The notes beneath the pieces are model-generated. The model did not search any database. It worked only from the letters and a program-made list of their open reading frames with translations, and had not been told where the DNA came from. The translations under genes were made by a program, and so were the position numbers. From Streptomyces diacarni (GTDB lineage Bacteria > Actinomycetota > Actinomycetes > Streptomycetales > Streptomycetaceae), in assembly GCF_003323715.1 (NCBI RefSeq), contig NZ_QOIN01000057.1, forward strand, positions 1 to 64,000: DNA of 64,000 nucleotides, written 5' to 3'. Of the stretch, positions 1 through 8,443 are shown one piece after another (the first letter of the stretch is position 1; every line of letters begins with the position of its first letter).

Positions 1-371
1 GGTCGGGGTATCAACATATCTGGCGTTGACTTTTGGCACGCTGTTGAGTTCTCAAGGAACGGACGCTTCCTTCAAAACCGTCTCACGGGTTTCTCCGGAC
101 GTTTGCCCTTTCGGTGTCTCCGACTCTATCAGATCCGTTTCCCGGCCCGTTTCCGGTGCCGTTCTTCCGAATCGGATTCCCCTGTCGGCGGGGCGCCTTC
201 CGGCTGGTCTCTACTTTAGAGCCTTTTCCCTCCGGCTCCAAATTGAGCCGGCCGCAGAAGAAATTCGGCATGCCGAAGAAACCCCTGCGAAGGGAAGAGC
301 GTGCTCTCGAAGTGGTACCCGCCGGAGTGGCGAAGAGAGTCGCCGCGAAACCAGGACGGCTTTGCGGCAAC
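1..371 (-). other. rRNA operon leader region (16S gene lies outside the window)
   Basis: Read on the minus strand, bases about 70 down to 1 contain a TTGAGAACTCAACAGCGTGC-type stretch followed by AGTCAACGCCAGATATGTTGATACCCCG. This is the boxA-like antitermination and processing region that precedes 16S rRNA in Streptomyces. The matching promoter lies at 379-407. No rRNA gene is inside the window, so the operon must read leftward past base 1. No protein gene in 1-561 looks real. The assignment rests on remembered Streptomyces rrn leader sequence, not on a search. Confidence 0.62.
213..241 (-). promoter_or_regulatory. second candidate rrn promoter, TTGGAG-N17-TAAAGT
   Basis: TTGGAG (236-241) and TAAAGT (213-218) on the minus strand are 17 bases apart inside the rRNA leader. 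Streptomyces rRNA operons typically have several tandem promoters, which fits. A further TAGAGT hexamer at 123-128 has no convincing -35 box. Confidence 0.4.
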
Positions 372-378
372 CCGATGA

Positions 379-407
379 ACCTTACGGAGCACTGGTCGTA
401 CTGTCAA
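379..407 (-). promoter_or_regulatory. rrn-type promoter, TTGACA-N17-TAAGGT
   Basis: On the minus strand a perfect TTGACA (402-407) is separated by exactly 17 bases from TAAGGT (379-384). This is the best HrdB-type vegetative promoter in the window. It points into the rRNA leader, with a predicted start near 372. Confidence 0.75.
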
Positions 408-561
408 CCAGGGCCGGTGCCCCCTCAACTCCCGTGGAGGCGACCCCGGCTTGGCCACCGTGGCCGGCCACTCGTGGCTGGTCGCGTCCGTCCGCCGAGC
501 CCGCCGCCTCCGTCCACCGTGGCACCGGTCGACGTCCTTCCGACGGGGCCGGTCGAGGCCG

Positions 562-1098
562 TCAGTCGAGGTCGGTGAGTCGGCCGCTCGCGTCGTGCTG
601 GGCGTGCTCGACGCGGCGCAGGAGGCGGGTGAGCATGTCGCCGAGTTGGGTGCGCTCCGTCGTGGAGAGGTCCTGGAGGAGGTCCTCTTCGAAGACCGAG
701 GCCTTGCGCATGACCTCCAGCCACTTCTCCCGGCCGGTGTCGGTGAGTCCGATGATGACGCGGACGCGGTTGTCGGGGTCGCGCTCGCGGGTGACGAGGT
801 CCTGGCCGAACATGCGGTCGATGCGGTGGGTCATGGCGGCCGGGGTGAGACCGAGGCGCTTGGCGATGGTGCCGGGCCACAGTTGATATGGGCTGCCGGC
901 CATGACGAGCTCCTTGAGCACCTCCCACTCGGGGCTGCTGAGTCCAAGGGTGGCGAGCTGGCGGCCGTAGGCGACGTTCATGCGGCGGTCCAGCCGGCTC
1001 AGCGCGTTGACCACCTTCTCCACCTGGGGGTCAAGGTCGCGGTACTCGCGTTGGTAGATCGCGATCTGCTCGTCGAGGGTCGGTTGTCGGTCCGGCAT
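562..1098 (-). CDS. MarR-family transcriptional regulator
   Basis: A 178-residue winged-helix repressor of the MarR family. The recognition helix region (LTPAAMTHRIDRM) and the basic wing (RERDPDNRVR ... LTDTGR) are clear around residues 60-105, flanked by the usual dimerisation helices. The reading frame stays open upstream to 1209, but the ATG at 1098 gives the normal MarR length and leaves a divergent promoter region shared with the MFS gene at 1230. There is no clear Shine-Dalgarno site; GACACT sits 6 nt before the ATG, so it may be leaderless. By analogy with marR-transporter pairs it probably represses itself and the exporter. The ligand is unknown. Confidence 0.88.
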   Translation of the reverse strand: MPDRQPTLDEQIAIYQREYRDLDPQVEKVVNALSRLDRRMNVAYGRQLATLGLSSPEWEVLKELVMAGSPYQLWPGTIAKRLGLTPAAMTHRIDRMFGQDLVTRERDPDNRVRVIIGLTDTGREKWLEVMRKASVFEEDLLQDLSTTERTQLGDMLTRLLRRVEHAQHDASGRLTDLD

Positions 1099-1159
1099 GT
1101 GGCCAGTGTCCCATGGCAACTCGTTCGCCCTAAACGGTTGCCCTGTGTATTCTTTAGTG

Positions 1160-1176
1160 TCGAACTTTAGCTTCGA
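1160..1176. promoter_or_regulatory. candidate MarR operator
   Basis: A TCGAA-N7-TTCGA inverted repeat lies between the divergent MarR and MFS genes, 62 bases upstream of the MarR start and 54 upstream of the MFS start. The surrounding AT-rich TTCTTTAGTG tract suits a promoter overlapped by a repressor. Position and symmetry are visible; binding is inferred. Confidence 0.4.
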
Positions 1177-1229
1177 ACTCTGCGGGCTCGGCACCCGTCC
1201 TCCCCCCATCCCCTTCTCTATCTAGGCAG

Positions 1230-2711
1230 GTGAGTGTGACCACGGCGATGGCCGCCGCGCTGCGGCGGATCCAGCTCGGTAACGCGCTGGCAGCTTTCGG
1301 CAACGGCTTCACGGTGCCATTCCTCTTCGTGTACGTCGCGCGGGTGCGCGATCTCGGTGACGGCACCGCGGGTGCGGTGCTCGCCGCGTTCGCCGCGGCC
1401 GCGCTGATCGTGCTGCCCTTCACGGGCCGCGTGATCGACCGGAGCGGACCTCTCGTGATGGTCGTCATCGGGGCGGTCTCGGCCGCCCTCGGTGCCCTGG
1501 GATTCGGGTTGTCGACCACCGCGCCCGCCGTACTGGCCGCCTCGGCCGTGATGGGCGCGGGCATCGCCGTACTCCAGCCGGCGCTCGCGACGATGATCGT
1601 CTGGTGCTCGACACCGGGTACGCGGTCGCGGGCCTTCGCCACCCAGTTCTTCCTCAACAACCTCGGGCTGGGCGTCGGCGGGCTGCTCGGCGGCATGCTC
1701 GTGAACGAGCACGTCCCGGCGAGCTTCACCCTGCTGTTCTCCATCGAGGCGACGATGTTCCTCGTCCTGCTCGCCGTCCTGGTGACGGTCAGGGTGGCTC
1801 GGCCCGCCGAGGCGGCAGCCGGCTCCGGCGCGGGTGCCGCGTCCGGTGCCGGTTCCGGTGCCGCGCGGGGCTCCGGGTGGGGCGTGCTCCTGCGGGACCG
1901 TCCGATGGTGCTGCTCGGCGTCCTGGGGTTCGTGATCTTCTTCGCGTGCTACGGCCAGTTCGAGTCGGGGCTGTCCGCGTACGCCGTCGAGGTCACCCAC
2001 ATCTCCACCGCGACGCTGGGGACGGCGTTGGCGGCGAACACGGCGATGATCGTGCTCGCGCAGTTCGTCGTCCTGCGGCTGGTGGACGGGCGCAGGCGCA
2101 GCCGGGTGGTCGCTCTGGTGGGCGCCATCTGGACCGTCGCGTGGTTGGCCGCGGGGGCGTCCGGGCTCGTGCACGGGGCGCAGGCCGTGGCGACCGCGCT
2201 CCTCATCGGTACGTACGCCCTGTTCGGCGTCGGCGAGACGATGCTCTCGCCGACGGTCGCCCCGATGGTTGCCGACCTGGCGCCCGCTCGGCTCGTGGGC
2301 CAGTACAACTCGGCTTTCGCCCTGGTCAAGCAGCTCGCTCTCGCCGTCGGACCCGCCGTGGGCGGGGCGATCGCCGCGGCCGGCGCCTGGTCGACGTACA
2401 TCGTCATGCTGGTGCTGTGCTGCCTCGGCGTCGTCGGGCTCGCCTTCCTGCTGGGCCGGAGGCTGCCCGAGCGGGTCGACCGGCCGGGGTCGGTCGTCGT
2501 CGCGCGCGGCGGCTCTCCCTCCGGCAGCGGCGAGGAGGTGCCGGAGGGTGCGGTCGCGACGTCGGCACAAGGCGCCCTGCCGCCCGAGACCGCGGTGCTG
2601 TCGGGCAGTGGCGTGCTGTCCGAGAGTGCCGTGCTGTCAACGGACGCGGCGGCGCCCGGCGGTGCGGTGTCGTCCGGCGGTGCGGGTGGGCGGGTGCCCA
2701 GCGCCGTGTGA
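1230..2711 (+). CDS. MFS transporter, probable drug exporter
   Basis: A 493-residue major facilitator superfamily protein with about 12 hydrophobic segments over residues 10-410. A motif-A-like loop (GRVIDRSGPLVM) follows the second helix. The last ~75 residues are a hydrophilic Ser/Gly/Val/Ala-rich cytoplasmic tail. The start used is GTG 1230; a second GTG at 1236 is possible. It is divergent from the MarR regulator at 562-1098, which suggests a regulated efflux pump. It faces the phosphatase gene at 2813 across tandem hairpins. The substrate cannot be told from sequence. Confidence 0.85.
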   Translation: MSVTTAMAAALRRIQLGNALAAFGNGFTVPFLFVYVARVRDLGDGTAGAVLAAFAAAALIVLPFTGRVIDRSGPLVMVVIGAVSAALGALGFGLSTTAPAVLAASAVMGAGIAVLQPALATMIVWCSTPGTRSRAFATQFFLNNLGLGVGGLLGGMLVNEHVPASFTLLFSIEATMFLVLLAVLVTVRVARPAEAAAGSGAGAASGAGSGAARGSGWGVLLRDRPMVLLGVLGFVIFFACYGQFESGLSAYAVEVTHISTATLGTALAANTAMIVLAQFVVLRLVDGRRRSRVVALVGAIWTVAWLAAGASGLVHGAQAVATALLIGTYALFGVGETMLSPTVAPMVADLAPARLVGQYNSAFALVKQLALAVGPAVGGAIAAAGAWSTYIVMLVLCCLGVVGLAFLLGRRLPERVDRPGSVVVARGGSPSGSGEEVPEGAVATSAQGALPPETAVLSGSGVLSESAVLSTDAAAPGGAVSSGGAGGRVPSAV

Positions 2712-2718
2712 CCGTGCT

Positions 2719-2796
2719 CCGGGCGGCTGTCCGCCCGGCCGCCGCGCCCCCTGCCCAGCCAGGTGGCCCCGCCCCTTCCCCGACCGGAGGGGCGGG
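2719..2796. terminator. tandem hairpins between convergent genes
   Basis: Stem 2719-2726/2731-2738 (CCGGGCGG, loop CTGT) and stem 2768-2775/2789-2796 (CCCGCCCC with a 13-nt loop) fill the gap between the convergent MFS and phosphatase genes. Neither has a T-tract, as is common in actinobacteria. Confidence 0.5.
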
Positions 2797-2812
2797 ACTC
2801 GTTCCGGTCCTG

Positions 2813-5029
2813 TCAGGTGCTCGGGAGAGCGAACTCGCACCACACCGACTTGCCGCCCCCGGGCGTTCTGCGGCATCCCCACGAGGACGCGATCGTCGCG
2901 ACGATCGAGATGCCCCGCCCCGACTCGTCACCCGGTTCGGCGCGCCGGCGCCGGGGCAGGTGATCGTCGCCGTCGGTGACCTCGACGATCAGACGGCGGT
3001 CCGTACGGCGGAGCCGCAGCCGCATCGGCGGGGTGCCGTGCTGGAGGGAGTTGGCGACGAGTTCGCTGGCGGCCAGCACGCCCAGGTCGCGGAGCTCCAC
3101 CGGAAAACGCCAGGAGGCCAGCACGCCGGAGGCGAAGGCGCGGGCGCGGGGGGCGGCCTCCGTGCCGCCGAGCAGGTCGAGCGCCGCGTTGTGGAACAGC
3201 TCGGCGTCCGTGCCGGTGCGCTCGGGGTGCTGGCAGACGAGGACGGCCACGTCGTCGTCGTGGTCCTCGGTGATGCCCAGGGCGCGCAGCAGACGGTCGC
3301 AGACGATGTCGGGCGACCCGGTCGCGCCGGCGAACGCGGCTTCCAGCGCTGCCACGCCCTCGTCGATGTCGGCGTCCCGGCGTTCGATCAGACCGTCGGT
3401 GTAGAGAACGGCGGCCGCGCCCGGCGGCAGCGGCACGCTGCCCGAGGTGTGCAGCCAGCCACCGGTCCCCAGGGGCGGCCCCGTGTGGTCGGTGGCGCGT
3501 CGGACGGTGCCGTCCGGATCGCGTACGAGGACGGGCACATGGCCGGCGGACGCGTAGCTGAGGTGGCCCTCGCTGGGGTCGTGGACCGCGTAGACGCAGG
3601 TGGCGATCTGGGTGGCGTCGATCTCGGCGGCGAGGTCGTCGAGGAGTTGCAGCACCTCGTGCGGCGGCAGATCCAACCGCGCGTAGGCCCGCACAGCCGT
3701 ACGGAGCTGGCCCATCACGGCGGCGGCCCTGACACCGCGCCCCATGACGTCCCCGATGACGAGCGCGGTGCGACCGGCGCCCAACGTGATCACGTCGTAC
3801 CAGTCACCTCCGACGGCGGCGTCCGTGCCGCCCGGCTGGTACGTGGCCGCCACCCGCAGGTCGTCGGGCTGTTCGAGTTCTTGGGGCAGCAGGCTCCGCT
3901 GGAGGGTGACGGCGGCTTCCCGCTGCCGGCGCTCGCTGGCGCGCAGGCGTTCGACGGCCTCGACCTGGTCGGTCACCTCGGCGGCGAAGATCAGCACCCC
4001 GCTGTCGTCCGAGGTCGTGATGGGTGTGCAGGTGAACGTGTAGTAGTGACCCGTACGGCGCCTGGATTCCTGGCGCGTGGCTCCCTTGGCGCCACCTGCC
4101 GCGGCTCCCTTGGGACCGGTCGGGCCTCCCTTGGACCCGCCGGAGCATCCCGCCGGAACGCCGGACGTCGTCCCCGTCTGACGCTGCTGGACCCTGCGGG
4201 ACTTGACCGTACGGGGCGTGCCGCTGCGCCGTACCTGGTCCATCAGGGGGAGCAGTCCGAGCTCGACCAGTTCGGGCAGCGCCTCGCGCGCCGCTGCCCC
4301 GGTGGGGCGCGGGCCGAAGACCCGGGTATACGCGTCGTTGACGAACGCGATGCGGTGCTCCGGTCCGTGGACGATCGCGGCCAACGCGGGGACCTGGCCC
4401 AGCAGGTCGTGCACGGGCAGCGTGTCGATGCCGCCGCGCTGCCGTGGCGGCCGAGTGCCGCCCCTGGCCTTCGGCGCCCCCGTGTCCCCCCTCGCAGAGA
4501 GCGGGTCCGTCTCGGAGCGGGGACGGCCGCGGGCGCCGGGGACGGTGGGGGTCTCCGCCGCACGCGTGTCCGGGGCCGGCTGCCGGCCCGGTCCCGTGGG
4601 CGTTTCGGCGCTCCCTTGCGCACGCGTACGCGTGCTCACGTCCGCACGGGCGTCGCCGCCCGCTGTCGTGTCCCGGGGATACGGCTCCGTGTCCGCCGGC
4701 GGCGATTGCGTGGCCACATGGGCGCCCGCGTACCCGCCCGAGCGCACGTCCGCGTGGAGGCCCGGTTCCGAGTCGCTGCGGGATCCTCGCGCACCGCCCT
4801 CGTCTCCGCCCGTCCCTTCAGCCTCCGCGCCCGTCCCTCCGGACGCATCGGAGCCTCCGTCTCCGTGGCCCTCGTCTCCGTGGCTCTCCCGGTCGCCCTC
4901 GCTGTCGCTCTCGGAACGGTCGGCGTGCGCGGGGCCGGACGACTGCGCTCGCGCCTTTATCGCCGCCTGGGCGGCGGCGGTCCGCCGCTGTGTGCCGGGC
5001 AGTCGGGCGCTCCAGCGCGTGAAGTTCAC
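2813..5029 (-). CDS. PAS-SpoIIE phosphatase-HATPase signalling protein
   Basis: A 738-residue cytoplasmic regulator. Residues 1-215 are charged and low-complexity. A PAS domain follows (IVHGPEHRIAFVNDAYTRVFG), then a PP2C/SpoIIE phosphatase with GGDWYD, GDVMGRG and YTDGLIERR metal-site motifs. The C-terminus is an RsbW-like HATPase (SELVANSLQH N-box, VEVTDGDD G1, SGRGIS G2). It can therefore in principle both dephosphorylate and phosphorylate STAS anti-anti-sigma proteins, one of which is at 49357. The GTG at 5029 is chosen because GAGGA lies 10 nt upstream; the frame is open to 5107. The ndh gene lies 201 bp upstream on the same strand. Confidence 0.88.
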   Translation of the reverse strand: MNFTRWSARLPGTQRRTAAAQAAIKARAQSSGPAHADRSESDSEGDRESHGDEGHGDGGSDASGGTGAEAEGTGGDEGGARGSRSDSEPGLHADVRSGGYAGAHVATQSPPADTEPYPRDTTAGGDARADVSTRTRAQGSAETPTGPGRQPAPDTRAAETPTVPGARGRPRSETDPLSARGDTGAPKARGGTRPPRQRGGIDTLPVHDLLGQVPALAAIVHGPEHRIAFVNDAYTRVFGPRPTGAAAREALPELVELGLLPLMDQVRRSGTPRTVKSRRVQQRQTGTTSGVPAGCSGGSKGGPTGPKGAAAGGAKGATRQESRRRTGHYYTFTCTPITTSDDSGVLIFAAEVTDQVEAVERLRASERRQREAAVTLQRSLLPQELEQPDDLRVAATYQPGGTDAAVGGDWYDVITLGAGRTALVIGDVMGRGVRAAAVMGQLRTAVRAYARLDLPPHEVLQLLDDLAAEIDATQIATCVYAVHDPSEGHLSYASAGHVPVLVRDPDGTVRRATDHTGPPLGTGGWLHTSGSVPLPPGAAAVLYTDGLIERRDADIDEGVAALEAAFAGATGSPDIVCDRLLRALGITEDHDDDVAVLVCQHPERTGTDAELFHNAALDLLGGTEAAPRARAFASGVLASWRFPVELRDLGVLAASELVANSLQHGTPPMRLRLRRTDRRLIVEVTDGDDHLPRRRRAEPGDESGRGISIVATIASSWGCRRTPGGGKSVWCEFALPST

Positions 5030-5230
5030 GTCGTCCGATTCCTCATGTGGTTCGCGGTGTTCGCTCGGGGGCCGCTCAGGGATCACTCTTCGCAGACGCG
5101 GGCCCACCCATGGTCACACGTCCAGTGTGGCGCACCGCGCCGACATTCGTCAGACGCCGCTGTGCGGCGGCCACTTGCGACGCGGCGACCCCGGTGCTTT
5201 TCGGTGCTGCCGGTGCTGCTCCGGCAAGGG

Positions 5231-6949
5231 TCAGTCCTTGTCGGGCCGCCGTACGGTGCCTGCCGCCATCTCGAACTCGGCGCGCGGGTGCTCCAGGGAG
5301 CCCAACGAGACGATCTCCCGTTTGAACAGCCCGGAGAGCACCCATTCGGCCAGCACGCGGGCCTTTCTGTTGAAGGTCGGCACGCGGCTGAGGTGGTACG
5401 CGCGGTGCATGAACCAGGCAGGGTAGCCCTTGAACTTCCGTCCGTACACGTGCGCGACGCCCTTGTGCAGTCCGAGGGAGGCGACCGAGCCGGCGTACGC
5501 GTGCCGGTACTCAGTGGGCTCCGCCCCTTCGAGCACAGCGGCGACGTTGTCCGCGAGGCAGCGTGCCTGGCGCACGGCGTGCTGGGCGTTGGGCGCGCAG
5601 AGGGGTGGTCCGGCACCGTCTCCCGCGGCGCGTGGAGCGCCTGCCACACCGCTGAGGGCCGCTCTGCTGACGGTGTCGTCGTGCGCCCTGTCACCGGTCT
5701 CGTCGGGCGCCTCATTTGCGGCGCCCTTGTGCGCCGCCCTTCTGGCCTCGTCCATCGCCGTCAGGTCGGGTACGGCTGCCGCGTCGCCTGCCGCCCAGGC
5801 GTGCTCCGTGCCGGTGACGCGGAGAGTCGTCTCGCACCTGAGTCTGCCGCGGGAGGTGAGGGGCAGGCCTGTACGCGCCAGGAGGGGATGCGGTTTGACG
5901 CCCGCCGTCCACACGAGAGTGCGCGTGGGGTGACGGGATCCGTCGCTGAGAGCGGCGACACGCCCCTCGCAGGAGTCGAGGCGCGTGCCGAGACGGACGT
6001 CGATGTTGCGGGCGCGCAGCTCGCGCAGCGCGTATCCGCCCATCTCCTCGCCCACCTCCGGCAGGATGCGGTCGCTGGCCTCCACCAGGAGGAAGCGCAG
6101 GTCGTCGGGGTCGATGTTGTGGTAGTAGCGGCAGGCGTAGCGGGCCATGTCCTCCAGCTCCGCCAGCGCCTCCACCCCCGCGTAACCGCCGCCGACGAAG
6201 ACGAAGGTGAGGGCCGCGTCGCGGACGTCCGGGTCGCGGGTGGAGGAGGCGATGTCGAGCTGTTCGAGCACGTGGTTGCGCAGCCCGATGGCCTCCTCGA
6301 CGGTCTTGAACCCGACGCCGTGCTCGGCCAGCCCCGGCACCGGGAGAGTCCGGGAGACCGAGCCGGGTGCCAGCACCAGTTCGGTGTAGGGGAGTTCGAG
6401 GGTGGACGGCTCGTGCCCGAGACCCGGGCCTGCCTGTGCGGCACGCGCGGCATCGGCCTCCGCGGTGGCGAGGGTGGTGATGTGCGCGACCCGGCGCTCG
6501 TGGTCGATGCTGCGCGCCTCACCGACGATGACCTGACAGCGCGGCAGAACGCGGCGCAGGGGGACGACGACATGACGCGGCGAGATCGAACCGGCGGCGG
6601 CCTCCGGCAGGAACGGCTGGTACGTCATGTAGGGGTCGGGATCGAGGATCGTGATCGTGATTCCCGAGGCGGACGGCAGCGGAAACGGGGACAGGCGCGG
6701 GGACGGGGGGTGGGGCAGCGGGTGGGACCGGGAGGGGGGCTGTGACGGAGACGCAGCAGGCAGCGTCGGATCAAGAGTGGGGGCAGAGGCAGAGGCAGGG
6801 GTAGGGCGCGGCGCCTCGCTGAGCCGCTGCTTCAGCTTCCGCTGAAGGCGCAGCGCCGTGTACATGCCGACGTAACCTCCGCCGACGACGAGGATGCGTG
6901 TGGGGTCCGCAGAGTCCTTCGTGGCCTTCGTCACTCGACCATGACGCAC
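5231..6949 (-). CDS. ndh: type II NADH dehydrogenase with low-complexity insertions
   Basis: A 572-residue FAD/NADH-binding membrane-associated quinone reductase. Visible motifs are the FAD loop GGGYVGMY near residue 25, the NADH loop FVGGGYAGVEA, and WAAGDAAAVPD for FAD. It is longer than the usual 400-460 residues because of two disordered insertions: a Pro/Ser/Ala block at about residues 45-90, splitting the first Rossmann unit before ITILDPD, and an Ala/Gly-rich block near residues 395-450. The GTG start at 6949 has AGGGACTGAG upstream; GTG 6934 is an alternative. The gene is divergent from the AtrA-like regulator, as remembered for S. coelicolor SCO4119/SCO4118. Confidence 0.88.
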   Translation of the reverse strand: MRHGRVTKATKDSADPTRILVVGGGYVGMYTALRLQRKLKQRLSEAPRPTPASASAPTLDPTLPAASPSQPPSRSHPLPHPPSPRLSPFPLPSASGITITILDPDPYMTYQPFLPEAAAGSISPRHVVVPLRRVLPRCQVIVGEARSIDHERRVAHITTLATAEADAARAAQAGPGLGHEPSTLELPYTELVLAPGSVSRTLPVPGLAEHGVGFKTVEEAIGLRNHVLEQLDIASSTRDPDVRDAALTFVFVGGGYAGVEALAELEDMARYACRYYHNIDPDDLRFLLVEASDRILPEVGEEMGGYALRELRARNIDVRLGTRLDSCEGRVAALSDGSRHPTRTLVWTAGVKPHPLLARTGLPLTSRGRLRCETTLRVTGTEHAWAAGDAAAVPDLTAMDEARRAAHKGAANEAPDETGDRAHDDTVSRAALSGVAGAPRAAGDGAGPPLCAPNAQHAVRQARCLADNVAAVLEGAEPTEYRHAYAGSVASLGLHKGVAHVYGRKFKGYPAWFMHRAYHLSRVPTFNRKARVLAEWVLSGLFKREIVSLGSLEHPRAEFEMAAGTVRRPDKD

Positions 6950-7277
6950 CCTCAGTCCCTCGTTTGTCCACAGGTCACACGATTCGTATGACTGCTGTGC
7001 GCCGGGCGCTCACCGGTGTCCCGATCTCTTGCGGATTTTCGTTCACGCAGGTCACCGGGGAAGAAGAGGGGGCGCGTGGGCCGGTGGCCGGCGCGGAAAA
7101 GCGGTCGTGGCCGGGGAAGGCGAAAGGCCGCGCGGCAACGCCCTCTTCTCTCACGACCTGGGCTCAACTATGTTCGTATCCCAGAGCGGGTGCGACGTGT
7201 GGACCAATGTGTCGCAGCCCGTCCCCGCGAACGCGGGGGTCTCCGGGGGGAGACAGGGATTTACCGGGGGAACGAAT
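6950..7277. promoter_or_regulatory. 328-bp divergent intergenic region, ndh/atrA
   Basis: Non-coding spacer holding the promoters of both divergent genes. It carries one exact DnaA-box-like TTGTCCACA at 6964-6972, and a TATGTT hexamer at 7169-7174 that may be a -10 box for the rightward gene. I see no clear -35 box and no Rex-type operator. Confidence 0.4.
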
Positions 7278-8129
7278 ATGCACATTCAGGGTATGCACGG
7301 GTCTCATGCCACCGCGGCGGCCGTTTCCGCCGTGCCGGAGGGCCCGATCAGCACCAACGCCGCCGCCGCGAGCCCCTCAGGCGTCGCCCAGGCGGCCGCC
7401 GCCACTCCACGCACGGCCCCGCTGCGCGTGGACGCCCAGCGCAACCTCGAGCACGTGCTGCGCGCGGCCCGCGAGGTCTTCGGAGAGCTGGGTTACGGCG
7501 CACCGATGGAGGACGTCGCCCGTCGAGCCAGGGTCGGGGTGGGGACGGTATACCGCCGTTTCCCCAGCAAGGACGTCCTGGTGAGGCGGATCGCCGAGGA
7601 GGAGACGGCCCGGCTGACGGAACAGGCGCGGTCGGCGCTGGGGCAGGAGGACGAGCCCTGGTCGGCGCTCTCCCGTTTCCTGCGCACCTCCGTCGCCTCC
7701 GGTGCCGGACGGCTGCTGCCGCCACGGATACTGCGCGCGGACGGCTGGGCGACGGACAGCGCACCTCGCGTACCGGCACAGCGCCCGCCGGCCCAGGCCG
7801 AGTTCGCCGGGGACGCGCGACTGGACGGAAGCACACCGCCGGATCTGCGGCTGGTGGAGCGCACCGCGCCCACCGTCGTGGCACAGGAGGTGGGTTACGA
7901 GGGGCTGGAGGAGGATCCGGGCGCGGTCGAGCTTCTCCAGGTCGTCGGCCAGTTGGTCGAGCGAGCCCGGGAGGCCGGCGAACTCCGGCCGGACGTGACG
8001 GTGGGCGACGTTCTGCTGGTGATAGCGACGGCCGCGCCCTCGCTGCCTGACGCCGCCCATCAGGCAGCGGCCTCCACCCGGCTCCTCGACATCCTGCTCG
8101 AAGGGCTGCGCTCGCGCGCCACGCACTGA
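7278..8129 (+). CDS. atrA: TetR-family regulator, AtrA-like
   Basis: A 283-residue TetR/AcrR DNA-binding protein. The Ala/Pro/Thr-rich first ~50 residues precede a classical TetR helix-turn-helix (FGELGYGAPMEDVARRARV, then GTVYRRFPSKDVL) at about residues 65-105. The rest is the helical ligand-binding and dimer domain. The sequence, the MHIQ start and the ndh neighbour match my memory of AtrA (SCO4118), an activator of actinorhodin and other antibiotic pathways and of GlcNAc uptake genes. The ATG at 7278 has GGGGG 7 nt upstream; the frame is open to 7029. Hairpins follow at 8165-8208. Confidence 0.88.
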   Translation: MHIQGMHGSHATAAAVSAVPEGPISTNAAAASPSGVAQAAAATPRTAPLRVDAQRNLEHVLRAAREVFGELGYGAPMEDVARRARVGVGTVYRRFPSKDVLVRRIAEEETARLTEQARSALGQEDEPWSALSRFLRTSVASGAGRLLPPRILRADGWATDSAPRVPAQRPPAQAEFAGDARLDGSTPPDLRLVERTAPTVVAQEVGYEGLEEDPGAVELLQVVGQLVERAREAGELRPDVTVGDVLLVIATAAPSLPDAAHQAAASTRLLDILLEGLRSRATH

Positions 8130-8190
8130 GCGGTACCGAGGGGGCCGTGCTGAACGGCTCTTCCCGAGGGGCGCCTTCGGCGGCGTGCTT

Positions 8191-8208
8191 CCCAAGGGGC
8201 GCCTTGGG
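8191..8208 (+). terminator. hairpin after atrA
   Basis: CCCAAGG-GGCG-CCTTGGG forms a 7-bp stem. A near-copy with a bulge (CCCGAGG...CCTTCGG) lies just upstream at 8163-8180, giving tandem hairpins 35-80 nt after the stop. The rest of the 314-bp gap 8130-8443 holds nothing recognisable. Confidence 0.45.
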
Positions 8209-8443
8209 TGGGTTGGCGTGCTCGCTCGGAACCTCATGCGGGCGCTGCTCTTGCCGAGTGCACGTGGGAGGCACGGTGTGAGCGAGCGCTTTGCCGGGTC
8301 GGTGCCTCGCGGCCGGTCGTCGAGCACACGTGCGAGGGGCCACCGGGCGGGGTGATTCGTCAGCTTGTCGGCTTCCCCATCGGCACCGCTGTGCCACGCT
8401 GACGCGATGTTCCGCAGGCAGGGTGTGCACGGAAGTCACGGCT

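Noticed and set aside
26-886. Open frames at the left end on both strands
   Set aside because: They overlie the rRNA leader and the MarR gene and have no recognisable protein content.
1604-6745. A 1713-codon open frame on the plus strand
   Set aside because: It runs across the MFS gene in another frame and antisense to the phosphatase and ndh genes. Its composition is Arg/Gly/Ala shadow of high GC, with no domain.
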